A program made the position numbers and the translations under genes. A DNA stretch of 24,228 nt from Clostridiales bacterium (GTDB lineage Bacteria > Bacillota > Clostridia > Lachnospirales > Lachnospiraceae), in the NCBI GenBank assembly GCA_012512995.1, contig JAAZDA010000322.1, positions 1 to 24,228 of the forward strand, given 5' to 3'. The notes beneath the pieces were generated by a model that saw nothing but the letters and a program-made list of their open reading frames with translations, had not been told where the DNA came from and did not search any database. Positions 14,904-23,113 of this stretch are shown here, in pieces (position 1 is the first letter of the stretch; each line of letters begins with the position of its first letter).

Positions 14904-15179
14904 TCAGTTGATGGCATCCTTCAGAGCCTTGCCAGCCTTGAATTTAGGAGCCTTTGAAGCCTTGATCTTCATTTCCTTGCCAGTCTGAGGATTTCTTCCC
15001 TCTCTTGCAGCTCTCTTAACAACTTCAAATGTACCGAAGCCTACAAGCTGAACCTTGCCTTCTTTTTTCTTAAGCTCTGAAGTAACAGTCTCTGTAAATG
15101 CCTTCAGTGCAGCTTCTGCGTCCTTCTTTGAAAGTCCTGACTTCTCTGCAATAGCAGCTACTAATTCAGTCTTGTTCAT
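14904..15179 (-). CDS. hup: DNA-binding protein HU
   Basis: Nucleoid-associated histone-like protein, 91 residues, works as a dimer that bends DNA. MNKTELVAAIAEKSGLSKKD is the helical dimer part. The beta-arm region contains VQLVGFGTFEVVKRAAREGR and the signature GRNPQTGKEMKI. ATG 15179 follows a strong AGGAGG; the longer frame to 15242 lies inside the 5' UTR. A consensus promoter is just upstream. First gene of the hup-to-ftsH cluster. Confidence 0.97.
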   Translation of the reverse strand: MNKTELVAAIAEKSGLSKKDAEAALKAFTETVTSELKKKEGKVQLVGFGTFEVVKRAAREGRNPQTGKEMKIKASKAPKFKAGKALKDAIN

Positions 15180-15245
15180 TTGATGATCCTCCTGATAATT
15201 TCTTTTGTTATGTGTGCCGGTCTCATGGCCGGCATCTACCATTCA

Positions 15246-15274
15246 TTTATATCTGTTTTATTGCCCTTTGTCAA
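15246..15274 (-). promoter_or_regulatory. Sigma-A promoter of hup
   Basis: Minus strand TTGACA (15269-15274), exactly 17 bases, then TATAAA (15246-15251). Transcription should begin near 15239, giving a leader of about 60 bases with a small TGCCGG/CCGGCA hairpin before the ribosome binding site. This is the strongest promoter match in the window. Confidence 0.9.
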
Positions 15275-15298
15275 TAAAAAACAGCGAATTTGCGCTAT
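15275..15298 (-). terminator. Weak terminator after cca
   Basis: AGCG/CGCT short stem followed by GTTTTTT on the minus strand, 24 bases after the cca stop and immediately next to the hup -35 box. The four-base-pair stem is short, so termination may be incomplete. Confidence 0.35.
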
Positions 15299-15321
15299 TT
15301 TGAGCATTTGCAGTCCCATTT

Positions 15322-16698
15322 TTATGAGTTTTGTCCTGATTTATTGTCTGGCTCATCTTTCTGTGGCTGATAGTGGCTCAAAAGGTAGTCTTCCGTATTG
15401 TGCGACGGGTACTGGAGTACATCTTCCAGCATCCTCCTGAGCGTGATCCCTATCTCTCTGCCGGGCTTCATCCCGCGATCTATCAGATCCTGCCCGTTTA
15501 CCTTAAGGTCTTTCAGGCCAAGGCAATCACCATCTTCAATGATCCTGCTATATATACTCTCCCAGGCTGCGACTTTCATTTTCTTTTCTTCAAGTCTGAA
15601 TTCGCTCTGTGCCGCGCCATCGGCTATCTTTATCTCGAACAGCAGCGGGAACAGATCTTCACCTATCACAGCTATGCTCTTCCTGACTGCGTATGGCGTT
15701 TCATCCATGTTTATATCGTGATAACGCACCAGCGTTTCGACCTTCGCTTCTGTATCATTGTCGAACTTGAGGCGTTTCATTATCCTGGCCGCTATCTCAG
15801 CGCTTACAGGAGCGTGTCCGTGGAAGTGATCTATACCATCCGCTCCCCTGTAATGACAGTCCGGCTTTCCAATATCATGGAACAGCATTGTGTATCGCAG
15901 GACCTTATCAGCCCTCACAGCCTGGACCGAATGAATAATGTGCTCACCTACGCCGAACATATGATGCAGATTGTTCTGCGGCGTCTTCATGCAGACATCA
16001 AATTCCGGCATGATCACCGCTGTTATCCCGAGCTCATACATAGTTCTCAGCTCCTCGGGATGCGGCGAAACAAGTAGCTTCGTCAGTTCAATGTTAATGC
16101 GCTCGGCGCTGATCTTTGTGAGCGTCCCTGCAAGTTCTCCGGCGGCTTCTTTTGTTTTGTCTTCTATCGAATAGCCGAGCTGCGCAGAAAACCTGACAGC
16201 CCGCATGATCCTCAGCGCATCTTCTGTAAATCTTTCCTCTGCGTCGCCGACAGCGCGGATCACTTTCCTGTCTATGTCGCCCAGCCCGTCATAATAATCA
16301 ATAAGACCGTCTTCTTCGCTGTACGCCATCGCGTTTATCGTGAAATCCCTGCGTCTCAGATCTTCCTTAAGACTCGACGTAAATACCACGTTGTCCGGAT
16401 GTCTTCCGTCCCCGTAATCTCCGTCGATTCTGTAAGTCGTGACCTCAAACTGTTCATTTCCGATCAGTACCGTCACTGTACCGTGCTTAATACCCGTGTC
16501 TACAGTGCGGCGGAACAGACGTTTCACATCCTCAGGCATCGCTGACGTCGTTATATCCCAATCATCAGGTGTCCTTCCGAGAATGGAATCCCTGACGCAT
16601 CCCCCGACGATGTAGGCCTCATGTCCATTTTGCCTCAGAGTTTCAATGACGGTGTTAACTTTTTCGGGAATACTTATCGTGATATCTGCAGGGTTCAA
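15322..16698 (-). CDS. cca: CCA tRNA nucleotidyltransferase / polynucleotide adenylyltransferase with HD domain
   Basis: Adds or repairs the 3' CCA end of tRNAs, or adds the A residues in species that split the activity. 458 residues. N-terminal nucleotidyltransferase fold: YIVGGCVRDSILGR (29-42) and the metal site DDWDITTSA; then RRDFTINAMAY and a template-region EDALRIMRAVRFSAQ. The second half carries an HD phosphohydrolase domain (LFHDIGKPDCH, and HFHGHAPVSAEIA). The start is TTG 16698: AAGGA lies seven to eleven bases before it, the next ATG (residue 54) would cut off the active site, and TTGA overlaps the ackA stop, so the two are translationally coupled. Confidence 0.93.
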   Translation of the reverse strand: MNPADITISIPEKVNTVIETLRQNGHEAYIVGGCVRDSILGRTPDDWDITTSAMPEDVKRLFRRTVDTGIKHGTVTVLIGNEQFEVTTYRIDGDYGDGRHPDNVVFTSSLKEDLRRRDFTINAMAYSEEDGLIDYYDGLGDIDRKVIRAVGDAEERFTEDALRIMRAVRFSAQLGYSIEDKTKEAAGELAGTLTKISAERINIELTKLLVSPHPEELRTMYELGITAVIMPEFDVCMKTPQNNLHHMFGVGEHIIHSVQAVRADKVLRYTMLFHDIGKPDCHYRGADGIDHFHGHAPVSAEIAARIMKRLKFDNDTEAKVETLVRYHDINMDETPYAVRKSIAVIGEDLFPLLFEIKIADGAAQSEFRLEEKKMKVAAWESIYSRIIEDGDCLGLKDLKVNGQDLIDRGMKPGREIGITLRRMLEDVLQYPSHNTEDYLLSHYQPQKDEPDNKSGQNS

Positions 16699-17906
16699 TT
16701 TACGTCCTTCGAGCCTACTATAGCCAGAGTCTGTCTTGCGATTGCCAGCTCTTCATTTGTCGGGACCACCATCGTGACGACTTTATCTTCAGGCCTTGAA
16801 AGAATGACTTCTTCCCCGCGGATCTTATTCTTCTCCGGGTCAACGCTCGTTCCAAGGAATTCCGTGTAATCTGATATCCTCTTTCTCATTGCGCCGTCGT
16901 TCTCACCTACTCCGGCCGTGAAGACTATGACATCGGCGCCATCCATCTCGGCAGCGTAAGCTCCTATATACTTGCCGACACGAAGCGCATATGCCTGTAG
17001 TGCTGTCTCGGCATCCTTGTTGCCTTCTGCTGCAGCGCGGCTCAGGTCCCTGAAATCATTTGAGATACCGCCCGAGAGCCCCAGCATTCCAGACTTCTTA
17101 TTGAGGATAGTCAAAACATTCTCAGCCGAGCAGTCCAGTTTATTCATAAGGAATGTGATGATCGCGGGATCAAGGTCACCGCATCGTGTTCCCATTATCA
17201 GACCTTCAAGAGGCGTGAGCCCCATTGTAGTATCAATGCTCTTTCCGTGATCAACAGCTGTGACAGAAGCGCCGTTGCCGAGGTGGCAGACTATTATCCG
17301 CAGGTCTTCTCTCTTCTTTCCGAGGATCTGCGCTGCTCTGTTGCTGACATAATCATGGCTTGTACCATGAAACCCGTATCTGCGGACTTTATACTTCTTG
17401 TAATACTCGAGCGGCAGCGCATACAGATAAGCCTTCGAAGGCATTGTCTGATGGAAAGCCGTATCAAAGACCGCTACCATAGGAACTCCCGGCATAAGCT
17501 TTGCACAGGCTCTTACACCGATGAGATTTGCCGGATTGTGGAGAGGCGCAAGATCAGATACATCTTCGATTGCCTTTATTACATCATCATCAATGAGCAA
17601 AGCCTTTGAGAAACGCTCACCACCGTGGACAATTCTGTGTCCCACAGCGTTTATCTCATCGAGTGAACTTATAACACCGACTTCCGGGTCTGTGAGTTTC
17701 TCAATTACCGCGGCAATAGCTGCATTGTGATCAGGCATCGGTATAGTGTCTGTCTTCTTCTCTCCGCCGGCCGGGGTATGTGTGATGCACGCTCCGTCAC
17801 TGCCTATCCTTTCGCATAATCCTTTCGCCAGTACCTTTTCCGAAATGCTGTCTATAAGCTGATACTTGAGCGAAGAACTACCACAGTTGATGACTAGAAT
17901 ATTCAT
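16695..17906 (-). CDS. ackA: Acetate kinase
   Basis: Converts acetyl phosphate and ADP to acetate and ATP, the last step of acetate fermentation. 403 residues, family length. Motifs: MNILVINCGSSSLKYQLI at the N-terminus, VFDTAFHQTMP, YGFHGTSHDYV, HLGNGASVTAVDHGKSIDT, and GVGENDGAMR near the C-terminus. ATG 17906 begins the conserved N-terminus; the frame open to 18056 runs into proS and was rejected. A GAAGGGA ribosome binding site is about ten bases upstream. Usually next to pta, which is absent here; instead it lies between proS (56-base gap) and cca (overlap). Confidence 0.97.
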   Translation of the reverse strand: MNILVINCGSSSLKYQLIDSISEKVLAKGLCERIGSDGACITHTPAGGEKKTDTIPMPDHNAAIAAVIEKLTDPEVGVISSLDEINAVGHRIVHGGERFSKALLIDDDVIKAIEDVSDLAPLHNPANLIGVRACAKLMPGVPMVAVFDTAFHQTMPSKAYLYALPLEYYKKYKVRRYGFHGTSHDYVSNRAAQILGKKREDLRIIVCHLGNGASVTAVDHGKSIDTTMGLTPLEGLIMGTRCGDLDPAIITFLMNKLDCSAENVLTILNKKSGMLGLSGGISNDFRDLSRAAAEGNKDAETALQAYALRVGKYIGAYAAEMDGADVIVFTAGVGENDGAMRKRISDYTEFLGTSVDPEKNKIRGEEVILSRPEDKVVTMVVPTNEELAIARQTLAIVGSKDVN

Positions 17907-17962
17907 TTTATGCTTTCCCTTCTTTCCATCCGGAAACGAAAGCTCTACCGGCGGTTTTCTGA

Positions 17963-19399
17963 TCAATAAGCTCTTCCCCAGCAGACCATTTTCTTTGCCG
18001 GTCTGCCGCAGCAGACACATGTTCCTGACAGATTTTCCTGCTCGAAAGGAATACACCTGCTCGTCACGCCGTACTCTTCTTTTATCTTATCCTCACAGGC
18101 CTGATCTCCGCACCACATAGCTTTGACGAACCCGTTTGTATCCTTGAACTCTTCCTCAAATTCTTCCCTGCTGTGTGCCTCGAAAGTATGAGTCCTCAGA
18201 TGCTCTTTCGCCCTCTCCAGCATTTCTTTCTGCATGCGCTCCAGCTCTTCTCCGACGCGCACCGGAAGCTCCCCGATCGGAACTTCTATCTTTTCTCTTG
18301 TATCACGGCGGCAGATTACAGCTTTGCCTACCTCAAGATCCTTGGGGCCTATCTCTATACGGATCGGTATTCCATTGATTTCCTGCTCCGCGAACTTGAA
18401 TCCAGGACTTCTGTCGGTATCATCGATCTTCACTCTGTAATCTTTAAGAGCCTTTGCGATCTCATGTGCTTTGTCCAGAACGCCCTCTTTGCGCTGCTGA
18501 ATCGGGATGATCACAACCTGTGTCGGCGCAATATGCGGCGGCAGAACTATTCCGTCGTCATCACCGTGGACCATGATAAGCGCTCCTATTACTCTCGTCG
18601 TCATGCCCCATGATGTCTGATATACATAGCTCATCTTGTTGTCGCGTCCGGTGAATTTTATATCATAAGCCCTTGCGAACTTGTCGCCAAAATAATGGCT
18701 TGTTCCTGACTGAAGAGCTCTGCCGTCATGCATGAGAGCCTCGACCGTATACGTCGCCTCTGCACCCGCAAATTTCTCCTTGTCAGTCTTGCGTCCTTTT
18801 ATTACCGGGATAGCCAGTTCTTCCGAAAGGAAATCAGCATATACATCAAGCATCTGCTGCGTTCTCTCCTCGGCTTCCTCTGCTGTTTCATGAATCGTAT
18901 GGCCTTCCTGCCACAGGAATTCACGTGAACGAAGGAACGGTCTCGTCTCCTTCTCCCAGCGGACTACAGAGCACCATTGGTTGTAAAGGCGTGGCAGATC
19001 ACGGTATGAATGGACGTCCTGTGAATAGAAATCACTGAACAGTGTCTCTGATGTCGGACGCACACAAAGTCTCTCAGTGAGTGGCTCTGTTCCGCCGCTC
19101 GTCACCCATGCGACCTCTGGGGCAAAACCATTGACAAGCTCCCCTTCTTTCTTCATGAGGTTCTCAGGTATGAGCATCGGCATATATACGTTCTGCACTC
19201 CGGTCGCCTTGAACCTGTCATCGAGGTTCTTCTGAATGTTCTCCCATAATGCATAACCGTTCGGCTTTATTACCATGAAGCCCTTTATATTGCTGTACGC
19301 AATGAGATTTGCCCTGATGCAGACATCCGTATACCACTGTGTGAAATCCTGATCGCGGGGTGTTATTGACTCCACGAATTTCTTCTGTTGATCGGCCAT
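17963..19399 (-). CDS. proS: Prolyl-tRNA synthetase, short archaeal/eukaryotic-like type
   Basis: Class II aminoacyl-tRNA synthetase charging tRNA-Pro. 478 residues, without the internal editing domain of the long bacterial form. Recognisable parts: FTQWYTDVCIRANLIAYS, PMLIPENLMKKEGELVNGFAPE, RPTSETLFSDFYSQ, the motif 2 region WEKETRPFLRSREFLWQEGH, and motif 3 ALQSGTSHYFGDKFA with RVIGALIMVHGDD. The C-terminal zinc-binding extension ends in SGTCVCCGRPAKKMVCWGRAY. Start ATG 19399 with AAGGAA-type ribosome binding sites. 146 bases separate it from leuA; that gap has only weak pairing and no T-box leader that I can recognise. Confidence 0.96.
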   Translation of the reverse strand: MADQQKKFVESITPRDQDFTQWYTDVCIRANLIAYSNIKGFMVIKPNGYALWENIQKNLDDRFKATGVQNVYMPMLIPENLMKKEGELVNGFAPEVAWVTSGGTEPLTERLCVRPTSETLFSDFYSQDVHSYRDLPRLYNQWCSVVRWEKETRPFLRSREFLWQEGHTIHETAEEAEERTQQMLDVYADFLSEELAIPVIKGRKTDKEKFAGAEATYTVEALMHDGRALQSGTSHYFGDKFARAYDIKFTGRDNKMSYVYQTSWGMTTRVIGALIMVHGDDDGIVLPPHIAPTQVVIIPIQQRKEGVLDKAHEIAKALKDYRVKIDDTDRSPGFKFAEQEINGIPIRIEIGPKDLEVGKAVICRRDTREKIEVPIGELPVRVGEELERMQKEMLERAKEHLRTHTFEAHSREEFEEEFKDTNGFVKAMWCGDQACEDKIKEEYGVTSRCIPFEQENLSGTCVCCGRPAKKMVCWGRAY

Positions 19400-19545
19400 T
19401 TCCTTGAATTCCTTCCTGAATCTGATAAGTGTAAGTGCTTCGTTACATGTCCGCGGCCCGTGCCGAGACTGAAGTGCTCATGTGTGTATGTCCGTTTCGG
19501 GCACCACAACAACAGCATTATTGCACAAAGAAGCCTCCGGTTCAA

Positions 19546-21240
19546 TCAATCTTTGATGCCGCGCTGTGGCGCTGCGCCAAGTCTGTTCATCGCTGAGAAT
19601 ATGGCGCGCACTGAAGCTCTTGTGATATTGGAGCTCACGCCGACGCCCCAGGTGACCTCTCCTGTATCGCCGTCCATGAGATGAATATATGCCGCTGCCT
19701 GCGCATCAGCGCCTGATGTGAGCGCATGCTCTGTGTAGTCAAGAATACGGTATTCTCTGCCCATCGTTTCGCGGATCCCACGTCTCGTCGCATCAAGAGG
19801 ACCGTTTCCGACGCCCTCGAGCGTCTCCTCTATGCCATGATCTGTATACGTGAGTATGACCTTTGTATCGAACTCGCTGTCATTATCCTGCTGCGTATCT
19901 ATTACCTGGAGCCTCCTGAAATGCAGCGGCTCCTTCTTCTCGATGTAGTTCTCCCTGAAAGCAGCCATGATCTCATCAGGCGACACTTCTCCTTCTTTCT
20001 CCGAAATTGCCTGAATGATATCCGCAAATTCGCGGTGCATTCCCTTCGGCAGCTTGAAGCCAAAATAGTTGTCCATGACGAAGGCCACTCCGCCCTTGCC
20101 TGACTGCGAGTTGATCCTCACGATCGGCTCGTACTGTCTGCCGATATCCGCCGGGTCTATAGTGAGATAAGGGACCGCCCAATAATCGAGCTTTCTGTCC
20201 TTCATCGCCTGCGTTCCCTTGTTTATCGCGTCCTGATGCGAACCTGAGAACGACGTGAAAACAAGTTTTCCGCCATAAGGATATCTTAGATCTATAGGCA
20301 TCTTATTACAGCGCTCATAGACATCTATGATCTCAGGAATATGTTCGATCTTAAGCTTCGGATCCATTCCCTGTGAAAACATATTATAAGCCACGTTCAG
20401 AAGATCAAGGTTCCCCGTGCGCTCGCCATTTCCGAAAAGCGTTCCCTCGAGCCTGTCGGCTCCTGCAAGAAGCGCCAGCTCGGCAGCCGCTGTTCCGGTG
20501 CCCCTGTCATTGTGCGGATGTACTGAAAGTATCACGCTGTCCCTGTGATCCATATGTCTGCTCATCCATTCAATGCCGTCAGCAAAAACATTCGGCGTCG
20601 TCATTTCGACTGTGGACGGGAGGTTTATTATCATCGGGTGTTCGGGGGTCGGCCCCCACTCGTTGATAACGGCATTGCATACCTCCAGAGCATAATCGAG
20701 TTCTGTGCCGGTATAGCTCTCAGGTGAATACTCAAGCGTAAGGTTGCCTTCAAAATCCGCGGCTCCTTCTTTTACCCATTTTGTTCCCTGAACAGCGAGC
20801 TCTTTAACCTGCTCCTTATCCATGTGGAACACCACATCTCTCTGAAGTGTTGATGTCGAATTATAGATGTGGAACACTACATTCTTACATCCCTTTATAT
20901 TCTCAAATGTGCGGTCTATCTGCTCCTTGCGGCACTGTGACAGCACCTGAAGCTTCACACCGTCGGGGATCCTGTCCTCATCTATCAGTTTTCTTATGAA
21001 ATCATATTCGATCTGGCTTGCCGACGGAAAACCCACCTCGATATCTGTAAAGCCGAGCTTTACTATAAGATCGTACATCTCGAGCTTTTCCCCGACCATC
21101 ATTGGGTCTATAAGAGCCTGATTGCCATCGCGCAGATCCACGCTGCACCATATGGGAGCCTTTGTTATCTGCTTATCAGGCCATGTCCTCTCTGGATAAT
21201 CTGTTACCGGTACTCTCTGATAACGTTTGTAATTATGCAT
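19546..21240 (-). CDS. leuA: 2-isopropylmalate synthase, yeast-type long form
   Basis: First committed step of leucine synthesis: acetyl-CoA plus 2-ketoisovalerate to 2-isopropylmalate. 564 residues. DRE-TIM metallolyase motifs: the N-terminal WCSVDLRDGNQALIDPM, EVGFPSASQIEYDF, and metal-binding SVHPHNDRGTG, then GTLFGNGERTGN. A C-terminal LeuA allosteric domain (VILTYTDHGIEETLEGVGNGPLDA, and WGVGVSSNITRASVRAI) follows. The length and N-terminal extension match the yeast/actinobacterial-type LeuA found in many Clostridia. The GGAGG is 13 bases from ATG 21240, longer than usual. No leuBCD genes are near and no T-box was seen. Confidence 0.95.
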   Translation of the reverse strand: MHNYKRYQRVPVTDYPERTWPDKQITKAPIWCSVDLRDGNQALIDPMMVGEKLEMYDLIVKLGFTDIEVGFPSASQIEYDFIRKLIDEDRIPDGVKLQVLSQCRKEQIDRTFENIKGCKNVVFHIYNSTSTLQRDVVFHMDKEQVKELAVQGTKWVKEGAADFEGNLTLEYSPESYTGTELDYALEVCNAVINEWGPTPEHPMIINLPSTVEMTTPNVFADGIEWMSRHMDHRDSVILSVHPHNDRGTGTAAAELALLAGADRLEGTLFGNGERTGNLDLLNVAYNMFSQGMDPKLKIEHIPEIIDVYERCNKMPIDLRYPYGGKLVFTSFSGSHQDAINKGTQAMKDRKLDYWAVPYLTIDPADIGRQYEPIVRINSQSGKGGVAFVMDNYFGFKLPKGMHREFADIIQAISEKEGEVSPDEIMAAFRENYIEKKEPLHFRRLQVIDTQQDNDSEFDTKVILTYTDHGIEETLEGVGNGPLDATRRGIRETMGREYRILDYTEHALTSGADAQAAAYIHLMDGDTGEVTWGVGVSSNITRASVRAIFSAMNRLGAAPQRGIKD

Positions 21241-21312
21241 GATTTTTCAATTTCCTCCTCTGAATGGTCGAATTTGTTCTGACTGATGCCGCGAAGTTAC
21301 CGGCAAAACCGT

Positions 21313-21347
21313 AAAAAAAGAGCCGGTCTCCGCATGGAAACCGGTTC
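21313..21347 (-). terminator. Intrinsic terminator after ptsH
   Basis: GAACCGGTTTCC and GGAGACCGGCTC form a 12-base-pair stem (one G-U, one mismatch) with loop ATGC, followed by seven T on the minus strand. It ends the HPr transcript and lies about 70 bases before leuA. Confidence 0.92.
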
Positions 21348-21378
21348 CTTAATCTGTGCTTGTTTCAAAGGTGGACGA

Positions 21379-21642
21379 TTACTCTCCAAGTCCCTCATTG
21401 ATTTCCTTTACAAGAAAAGCAAGAGCTTCCTTTTCGTCCTCTCCGTTACAGATAAGTTCAATCTCATCACCGGATTTAACGCATGCGCCAAGTACGCTCA
21501 GAACGCTCTTCGCATTTGCCGTGGATTCACGGAACTGAAAAGTGATCTGAGACTTAAATAGCATTGCATCCTTGCATAGGACACCTGCAGGACCTAGATG
21601 CAGTCCGGTTGGATTCTTAATTGTTACTTTCTGACTTACCAT
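21379..21642 (-). CDS. ptsH: HPr-family phosphocarrier protein with Gly at position 17
   Basis: Small PTS phosphocarrier, 87 residues, the family length. It passes phosphate from enzyme I to sugar-specific EIIA; in Firmicutes the Ser46-phosphorylated form also drives CcpA catabolite control. TGLHLGPAG contains active-site His15, but the next conserved residues differ: Leu16, and Gly17 in place of the near-invariant Arg17. NAKSVLSVL keeps the regulatory Ser46. The DNA reads CAT CTA GGT CCT, so one base change (CGT to GGT) would explain it. Ribosome binding site weak (GGAG about 13 bases away). It has its own extended -10 promoter and terminator, so it is a single-gene unit. Likely an HPr or HPr-like regulator with reduced phosphotransfer. 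Confidence 0.9.
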   Translation of the reverse strand: MVSQKVTIKNPTGLHLGPAGVLCKDAMLFKSQITFQFRESTANAKSVLSVLGACVKSGDEIELICNGEDEKEALAFLVKEINEGLGE

Positions 21643-21660
21643 GATTACTGACCCGCTCCG

Positions 21661-21697
21661 ATTATTCTTCTCTTGTGTTCTGTCTCAAGAGAATAAT
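21661..21697 (-). promoter_or_regulatory. Inverted repeat at the ptsH transcription start
   Basis: ATTATTCTTCTCTTG (21661-21675) and CAAGAGAATAAT (21686-21697) pair over 12 bases with a 3-base bulge. The predicted start of transcription falls in the right arm, so it may be an operator or a 5' mRNA hairpin. Confidence 0.5.
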
Positions 21698-21700
21698 GTA

Positions 21701-21728
21701 ATTGTAACACTAAAAACTTTCATTGCAA
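21701..21728 (-). promoter_or_regulatory. Promoter of ptsH
   Basis: Minus strand TTGCAA (21723-21728), 16 bases, TACAAT (21701-21706) with a TGT extended -10. It lies between the glmM stop (21736) and ptsH. Confidence 0.75.
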
Positions 21729-21735
21729 GAAGAAT

Positions 21736-23091
21736 CTAGCCCATCACTTTTTCAATAAGTGTTGCCAGTTCCTCCGCTTTCCTGTGTATCAGTTCCTGAT
21801 CTCTGCCCTCTATCATAACACGGACGAGCGGTTCTGTTCCTGACGGTCTTATAAGTACACGTTCCTCACCGGCAAACTCTTTTTCAAGGTTTTCACATGC
21901 CTCTTTTACTTCAGGGTAATCCATATAGTGATTTTTCTTGTCATTGGCGACATGTGCATTTACAAGTGCCTGCGGCATCATCTCGCAGATCGCAGCCATT
22001 TCAGATAACTTGTCACCTGTTTCTTTCATGACCTGCAGGAGATGAAGTGCGCTCAGAAGTCCGTCGCCGGTCGTATTCTCACTCAGATAAATAACATGGC
22101 CTGACTGCTCGCCGCCGAGATTGTATCCCTTTTCTTTCATGCATTCCAGGACGTATCTGTCTCCGACTTTTGTGCGTTCGATATTCAGTCCTTCACGTTC
22201 TCCGCACATGAAGAAACCGAGGTTGCTCATAACTGTTACAACGACCGTGTCCTTGTTCAGTTTTCCCTTGCTCTTCATGTACTTGCCGACAATTGCCATG
22301 ATCTGATCGCCGTTGACTACCTGTCCCTTTTCATCCACTGCCAGGAACCTGTCGGCATCACCGTCGAACGCAAGACCGGCATCAGCCCCCTCTTCAACGA
22401 CTCTCTTCTGCAGTTCCTCAATATGTGTGGACCCGCAGCCTTTATTTATGTTGGTCCCATCAGGATCGACATGCATCGTTACAAGATCAGCACCCAGTGC
22501 ACGGACTGCATCAACATTTGTGAATGTGGATGCGCCTTCTGCGCAGTCCATGACAAGCTTCATGCCTGTGAGATCCACCTGGACAAGATCCAGTGCATTC
22601 CGTATGTATTCCTTACGCATGTCAAAATCATATGTGATCTTACCTACACCTGCACCCGTGGGGAATACTATGTCTTTCATCCCTGAACTGATCTCGGCTT
22701 CTATCTCATCCTCGGTGGCATCAGGAAGTTTGAATCCTTCGCCATCAAAGAACTTAATACCATTGAACTCCATCGGATTGTGCGATGCTGATATGACGAC
22801 TCCTGCATCTGCGTGGTGCTTTTTAGCAAGGAACGCTACAGCCGGAGTCGGAAGGATCCCGAGGTATATAACATTAGCACCGACGGAACATGCACCTGCC
22901 ATAAGTGCGTTTGCCAGCATGTCACCAGAAAGACGTGTATCACACCCTACCATTATCACCGGGCGGTGCTGCGCATCATTTGTTTTGGCGAGAACATATG
23001 CACCTGCCTGTCCCAGCTCCATCGCAAGTTTCGGTGTCAGCTCATCATTTGCGACCCCTCTGACTCCGTCTGTTCCGAACATTCTGCTCAT
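21736..23091 (-). CDS. glmM: Phosphoglucosamine mutase
   Basis: Interconverts glucosamine-6-phosphate and glucosamine-1-phosphate for peptidoglycan precursors. 451 residues. The phosphoserine loop ISASHNPMEFNGIKFF (Ser103), the metal loop LAFDGDADRFLAVD, the sugar-binding LGGEQSGHVI and the phosphate-binding RPSGTEPLVRVM are intact. Start ATG 23091 with GGGGGAG eight bases upstream. It follows cdaR by 22 bases; the cdaA-cdaR-glmM order links cell-wall precursor supply with c-di-AMP, and GlmM is known to bind and inhibit CdaA in several Firmicutes. Confidence 0.97.
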   Translation of the reverse strand: MSRMFGTDGVRGVANDELTPKLAMELGQAGAYVLAKTNDAQHRPVIMVGCDTRLSGDMLANALMAGACSVGANVIYLGILPTPAVAFLAKKHHADAGVVISASHNPMEFNGIKFFDGEGFKLPDATEDEIEAEISSGMKDIVFPTGAGVGKITYDFDMRKEYIRNALDLVQVDLTGMKLVMDCAEGASTFTNVDAVRALGADLVTMHVDPDGTNINKGCGSTHIEELQKRVVEEGADAGLAFDGDADRFLAVDEKGQVVNGDQIMAIVGKYMKSKGKLNKDTVVVTVMSNLGFFMCGEREGLNIERTKVGDRYVLECMKEKGYNLGGEQSGHVIYLSENTTGDGLLSALHLLQVMKETGDKLSEMAAICEMMPQALVNAHVANDKKNHYMDYPEVKEACENLEKEFAGEERVLIRPSGTEPLVRVMIEGRDQELIHRKAEELATLIEKVMG

Positions 23092-23113
23092 TAGTCAAAC
23101 TCCCCCTGTCAGG

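Noticed and set aside
15373..16077. 234-codon plus-strand frame inside cca
   Set aside because: Antisense shadow of the HD domain region of cca; no supporting signals.
19363..19545. 60-codon minus-strand frame between leuA and proS
   Set aside because: It starts at the leuA end without a convincing ribosome binding site and runs into proS; composition is not protein-like. I also looked for a T-box leader here and did not find its specifier stem or terminator.
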